This document shows positions 33,174 through 45,288 of a stretch of 64,000 nt of DNA, piece after piece. The notes under the pieces are model-generated. The model did no database searches, had not been told where the DNA came from, and saw only the letters and a program-made list of their open reading frames with translations. Position 1 is the stretch's first letter; each line of letters starts with the position of its first letter. Source of the stretch: Alisma plantago-aquatica (Eukaryota; Streptophyta; Magnoliopsida; Alismatales; Alismataceae). Location: NCBI GenBank assembly GCA_963693085.1, contig OY856413.1, positions 465,987,379 through 466,051,378 on the forward strand, read 5' to 3'. The position numbers and the translations under genes are program-made.

Positions 33174-34669
33174 CTAGGGGTAGGATTTTCAACATTAGTT
33201 CATAAGTTGTCCATAATTCCAACTAGGTCCCTCCTTCTTTACTTGATCATCCCTTCCTCTTTATTCTAAGGACAAACCTTCTCTTAAGGTCTTAGAAAAA
33301 AAAAAGGTAAAGGAGAGCAATCTAATAATTAGGTACATACATAAAGAGATATTGCACATATATCCTGATTATTCAATCACAAGGCATATTTCATAACTTG
33401 ATAATTCAATTGAGGTGAATCCCTCATCATTTCTTCTCTTAATGATGGCAAGAGTCTAAAACGATACATTAGATGACATATTTTACAATTTGCATCCCTT
33501 AATTTGGGTAAATTGCATTTTATCCCAAATTAGGGTTTCAAGTACCGGGATTGCTTCCACAGCTGCACCTTGGTGCCCTAGCTTGGGAAATCCCTCATAC
33601 TTTGCCAAAAAGATTCTCATGATGTCTCAACATCAGAGGAACATCTCATCATGTGCAAATTGCAGCCTAACCCTTTTAACTGGGTAAATTGCACATAGGT
33701 CCCTGTATATCAAAACAATGCTACAACTTTAAATAAAAGGGAGCAATTACTGAAATATATGTTTCTGAGAAACTTAATTACATGCTTAGAGTTAATCACA
33801 AAAATTTAATTACATATTTAGGCAAAACACCTAGGGTTAACTCATAACCCAGGTCAGGGATGTTACAACATCAACCTCTCAACAAAGCACAAACAAGCCC
33901 TAATCACAACTCAGGAGATTAGCAAACATCTAAACATAATGTTTAGGAAAAGCAAATAGGGTAAGCCCAAAATAGAGGTTAGGATCCTTACTCACATGGT
34001 CAAGGCAACATCATATTGGGAAACACACCTACATGGCGTAACAGGAAGCACTACCCAAGAGGGTATCATGCAAATCAGTAGCAACGCCATGCAACACCCT
34101 AATGCCCGACGCAACGCTCTATCACCCAATAACTCAAAACCATGCAAGATCCATATCGGCCAAGGGTTACAACCCATATCACCCAACAAGATCATCACAA
34201 CGTCGAGCACCCTATCGGGCAAGGCATTACATAGTAGGTTGTCAGGCAACACCATCCAAGAGGATGTCGTGCAATGCACCAACAAGTTGTAACGCCCAAC
34301 ACAGACCACCTATCGTCCAAGGGATACAAGCCTCACAACGCCCAAGCTAACTCAACCCTTAAGCACCATATCAGGCGAAGGATCAACAAGGCATCTGCCT
34401 ACTGTATCACCTAAACCCTATGTCAAGGAAAGAAGAGGAATATCGAGCAACACTCTCCAGGAACCATATCGTGTAACTAGGGTTAGGACAACCCTGTCGA
34501 CCAACCTCACCATATTACCCAAGGCATCAAGAGTATTGGTTCACCTCTCAACTTGAAGAGAGAGAGGGGTATTGCACAATATCCAAGCATATCGCGTAAG
34601 AGATAGAGCTCACCTCACAACTCAAGGAAGGAGGGGTGTTGCTCAAAGCCCCACTACAGTAAAAATACC

Positions 34670-34840
34670 TATTAGTAGCTTTTATTCCAGTGAATTTTCT
34701 AAAAAAATGCCACTATCTATGTAATGCAGTGGCATTTGTAATTTAAATGCCTCTAAACCATGTATTATGGAGTTTATAGAAAAGACTTACCAATTAAGGC
34801 ATTTTTATAATTAATTAGTGGCATTTCAAAATTTCCAAAT
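34670..34840. repeat. Left subterminal repeats of CACTA 2
   Basis: Motifs near tgccactatc, gcagtggcatttg, aaatgcctct and tagtggcatttc recur within 170 bp in both orientations. They match motifs at the other end (43,555-43,875), as expected for transposase-binding subterminal repeats. Confidence 0.7.
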
Positions 34841-34924
34841 CAAATGAGCAGGCCATAATTAGTCAAATTTATTTGCTCCCACGCGGCTTCCCCCTCATGC
34901 AAAACGGTTCCTCATCTCCACACG

Positions 34925-35167
34925 TTGGGTAGAGACATTTACTCCCGACATTTTCTCTACTCGCAGAACTTGTAAAGTCGACCTAGCTAGCCTTTTCGCC
35001 CTAATCTGCCAAACTATGGACGCTACCTGTTGGAACGCTCTCTACTCTTCTCCAAGGTGTCGACGACGTTGCCAAGGGTTGGAGGGGACACCGAGGAAGA
35101 GATCAGTCTCCCAACTTGCCGGCGAGGACTGCGGCGGTTTGCCACCCTGCTGCTTCGGCGCGCGATA
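34925..35167 (+). other. Probable 5' exon of CACTA 2 transcript
   Basis: A more GC-rich stretch ends in 'cgcgatag|gtaagt' near 35,167, a consensus plant splice donor. It sits just inside the left terminus, where the first exon of En/Spm transcripts lies. Short ORFs on both strands overlap it without any motif. Confidence 0.5.
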
Positions 35168-36600
35168 GGTAAGTACACCCCAAGAAACAATAAACACACA
35201 TGGTCTTTCCCATCTATTCTCATAGTTTCCATTCTATCAAGGTATATATGATAATCGGTTTATGAAGATAGTCTTGAAATATGATGATTCAGTTGTTTTA
35301 TTTTATAGTGTCGCATTGGTTTTGGTTATGTATACAAGTTTGCTAAATGTTAGTGTATTCATATAAAAATGTGTGTATTGTTGTATTAAATTGTAAGGAA
35401 AATGAAGCATCCACTTTTTAAAAAGTAGTCGTTTAGGTGCTCATGTGATCTCTGCACATCTCTTGTATCTTTGTTTGTAAATCATTAACGAATTGGCAAG
35501 TAATGTATCCTTACCTAGGCCACCACCTTTGGTGGGTTGGCACTCTCTGATGAGAACATGGGTTCCCACCATTGGGCTAATGAAGGGGAGAGATACTCAT
35601 CTTTATGTATGTAGGAAGAGGCTAAGGAGAGAACAAGGTTTATGAGATGGTCATTTCTTGTGTAATATTCTAGGATTTAGAAATGTCTAATGAAGAATAA
35701 GACCTTTGTATAATTACTTATAGTATACATGTTTTTTTTGGTGTGGTTTCTTCAATTTTCCTTTGATTACCATAAACTCGAATGGTCTATATTCTTCTGC
35801 ACTACCAATTGACAAAAACCTTCACCATCCCTGAAAATTAGGGTCTTTAAGCAAAAATGAAGAAGGATACCAAGGGCATGCAGACAAGTTGCTATTAACA
35901 CTAAGTTATGACTGCACAAAATGCAGGGGTTCCATTGTGGAACAACAATAATTTTTTCTCTGCCATAGGAAGTCTAGTTTGCCCTATTGATTTCTATATT
36001 GAATGAAATTGCATGGCTTCTATGCAGTGATGTTTACATAATGGTTGATTCATGTTTTTTTTGGAGTGTACATCTTATCTCAGTACTACTTTAATGTAAA
36101 CACATTGCATTATGGTTACTTCAGTTCCATATCCTAAATCAATTTTTGTCTATTGATGGCATGTTCTGTTACTCAAGAAGTTTATACCCAATTATACATC
36201 TTTACTATATATGTACTCCAACCTCTCGCCTTGGGCCAGGAACCATCAACTGGATGGCACACCAGTTCCTCCAAGTTCTGGGTCTTCTACACTCAGATCT
36301 TATACAAGTTGTACACTTGTATGGTCCCTGACTAGGTTTCATCAAACTAGATAATGATGTTGCCCATTCTCTAATGGGTTCATTCCTATCGATGTTGATA
36401 GAAACCATGGGGAATATGTTTATGGAATACTTGCTTCACTTTAAAAAATATATTGCTCTATATTTTGCAAATTTATACTACTTTTTCTGAAAATTTATAA
36501 TGTCATTATATATACTTACAATTGTTAATACTAATATTTTGCAGTCTCTGTTCACCCACAACAGTCACTAAGGCCTGGGCGTCTACCCCCCACCCCCACT
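35168..36600. other. Probable intron of CACTA 2, no gene recognised
   Basis: AT-rich sequence. Overlapping small ORFs at 36146-36408 fall in a slightly GC-richer patch (36,180-36,420) that could be a captured exon, but I cannot match it to a family. Confidence 0.4.
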
Positions 36601-36622
36601 CCTTTTCCGTAAAGCAGAAAAG

Positions 36623-37129
36623 ATGGACATCACCCTAGACGAGCGTACACTTGCACAACTCACCATTCCCAGACATTGGTGTCATCTGGACGGAAGACGC
36701 TACACGACTGGTCAAATGACCTTAAAGTTTGGGAACCTGACAAATGTAATCGAAGTTCAGTATGATGGTGATGAGAATCTGGTATCCACAACCAGTTGGC
36801 GTGGGTGGATTGGGAGAATGGGAATTGGCCATACGGACTAGGTTTTGCTTCGTCCAATTGGCGACAATACCATACAATCTTATATACATAACTACAACAA
36901 CACTTTACCTTCTCACCTGAGACAATATATGCATGAGCCAGGTTGTACAGTATCTGAGGAGATGTCATTCGATGAATTCGGCATGCCTGAGGTGCAATCC
37001 TTTCCCGTTGGTACCGCCTTGTACCCCATGACCATCAGTTTGGATTCATCTTTCAGTGACTCCATCCTCGACACAACATCATCAACAAAACGGACACGTC
37101 ACAGTCATAATGGCTGTCACAATTGTTAA
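36623..37129 (+). pseudogene. Unrecognised ORF pair in CACTA 2, one stop apart
   Basis: A 72-codon ORF starting with ATG at 36,623 (MDITLDERTLAQLTIPRHW...) ends in TAG at 36,839-36,841. The same frame stays open for about 95 more codons, to 37,129. The two parts together are about 168 codons of ordinary composition, with no signal peptide, membrane segment or motif that I recognise. It lies between the 5' exon and the TNPA-like gene. It may be part of an element gene or a captured host exon with one nonsense mutation. No function is proposed. Confidence 0.4.
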
Positions 37130-37405
37130 TGAATTTTTTTAACTTTTAAATTAGGAAATAATCAAAAAATGTAATTTGTGTGGTATTACTTAATGAACAT
37201 TAGTAATCAATCAAGTACTGTGAATTTAAGGTACCCAATGTGATCTTGATGATGGCTTGCAAATGTTTTTCTCTGGTGTGGTTTTGAGTGATGTTTTTCT
37301 TTGAGGATTGCCTCAAAGTGATGTTCTACTTTTATCCTTATTATAACTATGTTGTTTGTATGATAGACTTACTCATAAATGTTATATTTTTTACTATTTT
37401 TAAGA

Positions 37406-40400
37406 ATGGATAATTGTTGGATGGCAGAGGATGACCGAATGAGTAGTAAATACCTTTTATGTTGTTCAATTTTGTTTTAAGTGTCTTCATTTTTGTGTGA
37501 CTTGATATACTCAGGATGAGAGAATAGTTAAGTGACAGCTTCCATAATAAGACAGCTACAAGGAATGATCAGAACAACATCATTGACTCTTGTACGGGGA
37601 CTCATTTACCTAGCATTACTCCACAAGGTTGTTGGAAAGCTTTGAACCTGTCATCCAGTAATCACTCAAAAAAAAAATTAGCTTCCCTTCCACCTAATGT
37701 TCAAAATGATAGACCAAGGAAATTCAATAACATTGTTGCTAGCTTTGCTGTTACAAGAACACCTTGTGATGGACAAGGTAATCATATCATCACATTTATA
37801 GTGCTACATTTAATGATATATAATTTCTATATATGGTGTATGCTTTATGAATGAATGCTCAGGTCAAAGACATCGACAACAGGTGCCTAATGGCAATGCT
37901 TTGGTGTCCAATCATTCAAGAAGAGTAGACATTAGAGCTGCCAATAGTCAAAATAGCCATGCATTTCATGATCACATGGAGCAAAATGGCCTATCTGATC
38001 ACCATGATGAGTTGTTAAATGCTACAACAACACCTTCTGATGGGCTAGGTAATCGATTAATTCATTGCATATATAGTGCTGCCTTTAGTGATATATAATT
38101 TCCATTTATGTTGTGTCCTTTATGAATGAATGCTCAGGTCAAAGGCATCGACCACGGGTGCCTAATGGCAATGCTTCGATGTCCAATCATTCTAGAAGAG
38201 TAGACAGTAGAGCTGCCAATAGCCAAAACCATCCATTTCATGACCACATGGAGAAAAATGACCTCTCTGATCACCATCAAGAGTCGTTGAATGCTACAAC
38301 AACACCTCCTGATGGGCTAGGTAATAGGTTAATTCATATCATTGCATTCATAGTACCGCATCTAAAGATATATAATTTCCATTTATGTTGTATCCTTTAT
38401 GAATGAATGCTCAGGTCAAAGACATCGACCCCTGGTGCCTACTGTCAATGTTCCCATGTCCAATCAATCAAGAAGAGTAGAGAGTAGAGTTGGCAATAGC
38501 CAAAATAGCAATGCATTTCAAGAAACCATGGAGAAAAATGATGTCTCTGATCACCATGATGAGTCGTTGAATGCTACGCCAACACCTACTGATTTGCTAG
38601 GTATTCGGTTTATTCATATCATTGCATTTATAGTGCTGCATCTAATGATATATAAATGAATTCTTAGGTTAAAGACATCGCACACGTGGCCGAACACAAT
38701 GTTTACAAGTCTGGAAAAGAAAGTTCGGCAATCAAATTCCCATTGAGATAAATCAATTTGGACAACCAGTGGGTAAAAACAAATGTCACTTATCAAGTTT
38801 TTTGACAACCATTGCAAGAGATCCCAATCTTTATCCATTAAACTATGAGGACTGGAGACAATTTCCAGCAAATAAAAAAGAATCCATATGGAATTTTGTG
38901 AAGGTACAATATTAAAATTTATTTTTAAATGGTTAAATGAAGCTTCTAATTGATATCCTTATTGTCGGTAGAGTAAATTCATGATGGACATAGAATTAAA
39001 GGAGTGGACAATGAAGATACTGGGAAAGAAATGGAAGGACCACAAGTGGGAGTTACAGAAACTATACTTCATAGAAGATAGTCCATATGAACAACAACTT
39101 GAACAAGTTGTTCCCCGCGTGGAAACGTCTCAATGGAAATTTCTTGTGGATTACTGGAGGAGCAATAAAGGAAAGGTAATTTTTTGTATCTATTAATTGA
39201 TATTTAATTTACCTCACAGATAATTACTATGGACAATACTGCAATTTTTTTCACAGAGGAAGTGTATAACTAACAAGACAAGCAGAAAATTTCAAAAGGT
39301 TAGCCACACAATAGGAACCAAGTCATTTGCTTGTCTGAAACATGATGTAAGGTAGTCAATATTGTGATCCAATTGGACAATTTGGAGACATCCGTTTAAA
39401 TGATGTTAGCAATAACCTTGTTTCAATGATACAGTTGGATAAGGAAATAGGCGGGGAAGTTGATCCCATTGAGTTTTTTGAGAAAACTCATCGTAAAAAA
39501 GATGGGAGCATAGTTGATATTGAATCTGCCAAGATTTTGGTACAAGGATTCCTATCCTATAGTATTATGTTACATTTACTACATGGAAACATTTATATGT
39601 TTGGTATAAAATTCATCTCCTATCTTCTGTTGTGTGTAGGAAAAAATTTCTGAGGTAGGTGATGAGCTGCGAAGAAACCAACCTGATGTTACTTCAGCTG
39701 AAATTTATAGGCAGGTTATGGGAGAAGAGAGACCAGTATATGTTCGTGGTTATGGACTTGGACCATCACCTTCTGATATCTGGGGCCAGAACCGTAAATC
39801 CCGAGAAGCTGATGAAGCGCAAAGGAAGCATTTCTAGGATCAGCTTGAACAACAACGGATGGGATTTGAAGCTAAAATTCAAGAACAAAATGCAAAAATA
39901 GAGCAGATACTAGCCTTGTCTAGAGCAGGAAACAGTCAATCAGCACAACATGTACGCATTGGCCAGGTATGAATACATTTTATACGAGATGTGTGGTATC
40001 AATTATTTTCCATGTTGAATTTTGATGGCCTTATGAAAAAGATAAAATAATTGTGCAGATCGGAATGAGACATTCAAAAATTTATAAGGGACAAGTATGT
40101 TTGTATTTGTGTAAATTGCACATCATTCTATGTTTATATAAATTTTTTATTTAAATTGTATTTTGTCTATAGGAAGTGTATGTGCTGAGTATCGCAGATG
40201 CAGATGATAAAGTTGCAATCAGTCGAGTATCTGAGGTTGACCCCTTGCAAATGGTGGGAGGTGTAATTTTAGGCTCATCATGTGTTGATGTTTATGTAGA
40301 GGTTGTGGTGATGACCAATGAACCTCTAGTCAGACCTTCTAAGCAATATCAATATATGGATGAAGTTATTGGCAATGTCATAGCATGGACGAAATCACAT

Positions 40401-40415
40401 TTACTGCCAAAGTGA
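37406..40415 (+). pseudogene. TNPA-like (Transposase_24/Ptta) gene of CACTA 2
   Basis: Possible start MDNCWMAEDDR at 37,406. After the repeated exons come: about 38,668-38,903 (FGNQIPIEINQFGQPVG, then NYEDWRQFPANKK); 38,972-39,176 (KKWKDHKWELQKLYF, WRSNKGK); 39,257-39,354 (TIGTKSFACLKHD); 39,426-39,545 (DPIEFFEKTHRKKDGSIVD); about 39,640-39,967 (PDVTSAEIYRQVMGEE, RGYGLGPSPSDIWG, coiled coil). This order is typical of plant Transposase_24 proteins, which bind subterminal repeats. The last exon, 40,173-40,415, carries the same C-terminal domain as CACTA 1 (VDPLQMVGGVILGSSCVDV). Stops near 39,352 and 39,836 and an unclear first exon suggest it is no longer functional. No Ulp1 domain follows. Confidence 0.75.
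37590..38668 (+). repeat. Tandem 275-bp exon-intron units in the TNPA-like gene
   Basis: The sequence around 'gctcag|gtcaaagacatcgac' starts a unit at 37,862, 38,137 and 38,414, spacing 275 and 277 bp. A diverged unit lies before the first (37,590-37,861) and the next exon begins in the same way near 38,668. Each unit encodes a peptide like GQRHRPRVPNGNA, then RRVDSRAANSQN, then a 'TTPPDGLG' end followed by GTAA. Acceptor-like and donor-like sites are present in each, so the array could yield a protein with a repeated roughly 60-residue module. Confidence 0.88.
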
Positions 40416-40659
40416 GCATATAGTATTGCTTATAATATAACATAATTGAAAACAAAACTAGTATCTAAAGTCATTTCCATTTGTTGCAGGTCATGAAGTG
40501 TAAAGATAGATAATTACATTCTTGGATACTGTGTAGAGAGATGAAAGCTATAGTTGTGTTTCTTTGGTCTACTTTTTTATTAGTACATAATGATCCAGAT
40601 ACTGTTGTTTCATGTCCATTGTCATAGACAATGTTGCCAAATGATAATCTTATTTTTCT

Positions 40660-41912
40660 TTTAGCTATGAGCAGTGTCTTACATTCTTATGTGTGACATT
40701 TACACAACATATTTTGTTTTGACCTGCTGAATGTGAATGTCTTTTTTTGCTTCCTAAGTCAATAGTTCTATGTAAAAAAAAATTCATAACTTGATCACAT
40801 GTTGCATGATAGCTTACTAAGTCAATATTTCTCTGAATAATTGTGCATTTTGTGCCTTCCACAACAAACAACATGTCACTACGTAAAAGACCAGTTTTTG
40901 GAGATCAGAGACCATTCTCGAGAGCTAAGGTTGTCATCTCATCTCTTGTTAAAGGCTTCTTCTCAGGTGTTTTGAATGGCCTTTAATCTCCAAGAACAGA
41001 GCTGCTGTTAGGACTCAAAAATGGGATTCCTCACCCTGGAACTGGTCTTATAGGCAATCCAACAAATTGGTACATCCTTACATGTTCTTGATGTATTGCA
41101 GCCTAGCCAAAGTAGTATCTAAAAGTAGTATCTAAGGTAGTATTGTAGCCTAGCCAAAGTGTTTTTTAGCTATGAGCAGTGTTTTTGGAATCTTGTGTGT
41201 GAGATTTACACAACATATTTTGCTGTGGTGATTCGCCTCAAGATGGTTTGTGGTTGAGCTTCTATGATTACTGAATATTTAGGCTATTAAGATGTCTAAA
41301 ATGTAACTGAGATATTTTAGTCGCTTGCTTCTATGCATCCTAATTTCTCTGTAGAGGTACAACAAGTCATTTTCAACATTTCCATGGTACAATAAGTCAT
41401 TTTCAACATTTCCATGGTACAACAAGTCATTTTCAACATTTCCATGCTTTGCTTTGGTTAAGAAGTCAAGGAAGAAGCCTCAAGAAATAATGGGTGCTCT
41501 TAGTAATATCGGTTCCTCCATGTTCCCTTAATTGTTAAAAAAACATCTACAATAATACCCTTTCTGTAACATGTGGTTGTGATGCAGGCCCTAAAAGCCA
41601 ATAACTATGGTAAGGATCCTCTGCTAAGATCATGTACAGAGAATGACCTTAAATATCCAAGTACAGAGCTGTTATTAGGACTCAAAAAGGCATGTTTTTG
41701 GAGATTAAAGGCCACTCTCGAGAGCTATGGTTGTCATCTCATCTCTTGTGAAAGGCTTCATCTCAGCTCTTGTGATTGGCCTTTAATCTCCAAGAACAGA
41801 GTTGATGTTAGGACTCAAAGATGGGATTCCTCACCCTGGAACTGGTCTTACATTCAATCCAATAAAATGGTGCATTCTTACTTGTTCTTGATGTATTGCA
41901 GCCTAGCCAACA
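40660..41912. repeat. Duplicated segments in the captured region of CACTA 2
   Basis: 'agctatgagcagtgt' with 'atttacacaacatattttg' occurs near 40,664 and 41,168. A longer block (ttttggagat..., ctcgagagcta..., tgtcatctcatctcttgt, then cctcaccctggaactggtct to tattgcagcctagccaa) occurs at about 40,893-41,110 and again at 41,692-41,910. Both pairs are in the same orientation. The second block contains an inverted GGAGATTAAAGGCC/GGCCTTTAATCTCC pair. It includes an open stretch (41573-41944) that I cannot assign. Confidence 0.8.
41357..41447. repeat. 31-bp x3 tandem repeat
   Basis: Three consecutive copies of a unit starting gtacaacaagtcattttc and ending ttccatg, nearly identical, lie between the two duplicated blocks of CACTA 2. 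Confidence 0.9.
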
Positions 41913-42073
41913 TTGGTTTCCAATTTTGCTTTGGGTTGTTTTAAGGATTCTTGGATAAGGTATATTTCACTACTTCACTTTGCTTTTTTCAATTGAAGGG
42001 GACAGTGAATCTATTCTGGAAACTCTTCTTGCTTATCAGGGGATAGTGAATCTATTCCTAGTTTCCATGTTAA

Positions 42074-42469
<396 letters not shown>

Positions 42470-42696
42470 TAATCATTATATGCTTTCTTACCTTACTAAA
42501 AATCTTTCAACTTATTATGTATAGACTATAGTTTTATGAGAACCCTGGATGACATTTAGTTTGATAACCATCTTTTGCTTTTTACATAATTGTCAAGATT
42601 GTCATCTTTGCACCCTTTCTATCATGTGCTTAGTTGTGTGCTTAGCTGAATGTCTACAGCCTTGTTGCATGGCAAACTATATTCAACTGACATAAT

Positions 42697-43150
42697 GTGA
42701 ATGGTACAGTTGAAATTATCACCATTGTCGAACTTATTAGGAAAGGTGAGAAGGTGGGTTCTTCTGAGGCTACCCTTCTTGCCAAGCTCGGCATCAGGCC
42801 CTTCTCATATGGACTGGTTGTGCTGTCAGTTTATGACAGTGGATCTGTATTCAGCCCTGAGGTCTTTCACCTTACTGAAGATGACCTTATTGATAAATTT
42901 GGCAATGGTTCTATCTTCCCTGATACTATCTTAACAGCATGCTAGTGTTGTAAGTGTTTTTGTTTTACATTTGCATGCAAGTGCTCAACATTTTTCTCAC
43001 TTCATTGCATGATCCTAGCAAGTTTGCAGTTGCTCCTGCCCCTGCTGCTGCTTTAGGCTATGTAGCTGCACCTGTTGCTTTTGCTGCCAAGGTGGAAGAG
43101 AAGAAGGAAGAACCTATTGAGGAATCTGATGACCATATGGCCGTAATACT
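42697..43150 (+). pseudogene. Captured fragment of ribosomal protein P0 (uL10) gene
   Basis: The ORF at 42697-42945 reads [39 protein letters not shown] and [13 protein letters not shown] then [10 protein letters not shown], a close match to the middle of plant 60S acidic ribosomal protein P0. Near 43,012-43,140 the plus strand reads [16 protein letters not shown] and [19 protein letters not shown], the P0 C-terminal stalk tail. Between them sequence is missing or replaced by intron-like DNA. P0 anchors the P1/P2 stalk that recruits elongation factors to the ribosome. Here the start is absent and the last residues are shifted, so the copy cannot make a working protein. Confidence 0.9.
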
Positions 43151-43209
43151 ATCACTGCATCTGAGAAGAAGGATGAACCTTCATTGCAGTGTAGCTGGTC
43201 TACTCCTGT

Positions 43210-43891
43210 AGAAGCTCACAACTACTTGGAATGCTAGAATGGAGTTGTATGTTTTTGTAAGAAAATGAGTTTGTATTCCTTTGGGGGGTCTCCAAGTGCA
43301 AAATGAGTTGTTATCCAGTTAGTGTTCATGTCTACAATATGTACCATATATAGTCATATGTGATGTTGTTGTATTCAATACAAGGGGCAAGGTAAAATGT
43401 CTTCCCCGTGTAATTGTCATTTGATTATAAATAAAAAAGTTCAATACTTCTGGAATGTGTTCGGCTTCAATTGGCATTCAATTAGAAAACTTGATCATGA
43501 ACTACAAATTGACTGACTAAAATCTATAAAAAAAATTAGTAATGCAGAACTAGTATGTCATTAGTGGCTTTTTTCATAAGCCACTGCATTCAATCAAAAC
43601 TGTTTTATACAACAACATTATACAAAATAGTGGCATTTGTATAAAATCCAAATGATGGATAGTGGCTTTTCTATAAATGCCAAATGATGGTTTAGTGGCC
43701 TTTATGTGTCATTTATTCGAAGCCACTAAAGACAAACCTTTAGTGGCTTTTACAACTTAAGCCACTATCTTCCTAGTGGCATTGGCGCTAGAGGCATTTT
43801 TTTAAATGTTAACAAATGCCGCTAAACCTATTTAATGGCTTTTTTTAGTGGTATTTCTGAAAGGCCACTTATGTTAATGTTTGTTGTAGTG
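43210..43891. repeat. 3' end of CACTA 2 with subterminal repeats
   Basis: From 43,210 to 43,550 there is AT-rich sequence with no gene. From 43,555 to 43,875, tagtggcttt/aagccacta and agtggcattt motifs recur about ten times in both orientations before the terminus TTGTTGTAGTG. Confidence 0.75.
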
Positions 43892-44273
43892 CCCACCATC
43901 AAAGGCATGGCTGCACCCTATCGCCCAAGGTACCAACTAAGGGTTTAACCCTAAAGGCATATTGTGCAACTAGGATAGGACATCATTCTATCGGCCAAGC
44001 CAACTCATCATGTTGCCCAAACATCTAGAGCATAGGCTCACCTCTCAACAAAAAAGGGAGAGAGAGGTTTTGCCTCAAGGACACACTACCATTCTTCTTG
44101 GGTTAAGAAACCCTAAGCTCACCTCTCAACTAAACGAGAGAGGGGTATTGCTTGAGATTCTAAAACCCAAAGGGGTCATCCAACACAAAGGTAGCTAAAA
44201 CATATCGTCCAACCTGATCTAGGGAACATATAGGGTAGCAACGTCACCAACTAAAGCATAGCCATTACTACCA

Positions 44274-44275
<2 letters not shown>

Positions 44276-44318
<43 letters not shown>
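44276..44318. repeat. (TA)n microsatellite
   Basis: An uninterrupted run of AT dinucleotides of about 43 bp inside LTR C. Confidence 0.97.
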
Positions 44319-44319
<1 letters not shown>

Positions 44320-44694
44320 CCGATTAAGATAACATATCATACAATAGGTAAAGTAGATAGAATAGTTAGGTTAGAAGTTTTGTAGCCCGCCTTAAGCACA
44401 ACTTCTCCAAGCTCCAAGCTTCAAAGAACCACCTACAACCTTCAGCCACCTCAAAGAAGAGAAGGGAAAGCAACGTCAAAAGAGAGCCAACTATGGAGGG
44501 GAACCCATCACTCTCCATGGACAAAGAATAAGGGAGAAGATGACACAAAGAGAGAGACTTACCAACTAGAGAAGAAGAAAGAAACTACAGCAAGGTATAT
44601 CGGCCACCACCTCTTCTCCATCTCCTCTTATACTCGGCCACCAAGGGAAAAGAGAGCAACAACTAAAGGGATCCCAAGTAAGAGAAAGGATAGA

Positions 44695-44702
44695 TATATA
44701 TA
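44695..44702 (-). promoter_or_regulatory. TATA box of LTR C
   Basis: The minus strand reads CCTATATATATCTA, about 575 bp from the U3 start at 45,276. About 280 bp downstream is the block AAGCTTGGAGCTTGGAGAAG near 44,420, shared with the other Tekay LTRs, which supports a promoter here. Confidence 0.45.
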
Positions 44703-45288
44703 GGAGAGGTTAAAAGGGTAGAAGCAAGCAAGGTGGTGTCCACTTGAGGTGCACTTGTCCAAGGACCAAACCACATGCTAGCCCACTAACTCCACTTGTC
44801 CAACTCCTTGCATTTGCTAGCAAAGCAGCCACCATGTGTCCAAAGAGGCTAGGTGGAGGGGTGTGTCTCACCCAACATGGCAACCTGACACACCCACCAA
44901 CACTCCTCTGGTTGATACACCTCTTGGCCGACACACCCTAAGCACGTCCTTGCCCGACACACCAAGCAAGGGGGAAAGGTACCGAGCCCAACAACAAGCC
45001 CAAGCTTAAACAAGCAAGCCCAAACGAGGCCCAAACGGCTCAAGAAAGATGCCCAACTCATCCTCTCAACCCTAGAGGCTGCAAAGAGATACAAAGAGAT
45101 CTCTCAAGGTGGCAATCTTGCACGGAAACCCTAGAACTTGGGTAAATTTCAAGTTGCACCTCAACCCCACAACAAAATACAACAAACACTAATCACACCT
45201 CAGGTGATTAGGCAAGCCTCTAAACACAAGGCAAAGCAAATAGGGTAAGCCCAAAACAAAGGTCAGGGTCCTTACAAGCCATAAACCC

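Larger units (their letters stand above)
16261..33867 (-). mobile_element. Gypsy element B (Tekay/Del chromovirus), 3' LTR lost
   Basis: From right to left on the minus strand this element has a 5' LTR (split by CACTA element 1), a PBS, gag, protease, RT, RNase H, integrase and a chromodomain-like end. The order and the chromodomain place it among Tekay/Del chromoviruses. Polyprotein sequence stops abruptly near 16,261-16,267, where element A begins, so the last codons, 3' LTR and one target-site copy are missing. The lesions I can see are a TGA in gag, a +1 shift before RT, a TAG before RNase H, and a shift with stops in integrase. It is one of the better preserved elements here, but not autonomous. 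Confidence 0.85.
21029..33867 (-). repeat. 5' LTR of gypsy B, interrupted by CACTA element 1
   Basis: The U3 end is clear at 33,867, where the minus strand starts TGTAACATCCCTGACC, matching the start of LTR E at 57,476. The U5 end next to the PBS is placed at the TGTGGG near 21,029. Removing CACTA 1 (22,021-29,780) leaves about 5.1 kb. Shared blocks with C (50.3-52.5 kb) and D (59.6-64 kb) include 'ggggtgagacaattatac' near 21,440, 'ctccaggagttcc' near 29,880 and 'gatggatctatgatcaggg' near 29,935. Inside are a 56-bp duplication, a 40-bp tandem repeat and a dense field of near-palindromic GGTCTTGAGACC motifs. Confidence 0.8.

Noticed and set aside
33992..34350. Three overlapping ORFs of about 80-105 codons
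   Set aside because: They lie in LTR sequence of element C, overlap on both strands, and consist of the LTR's repeated atatcgnncaa phrases.
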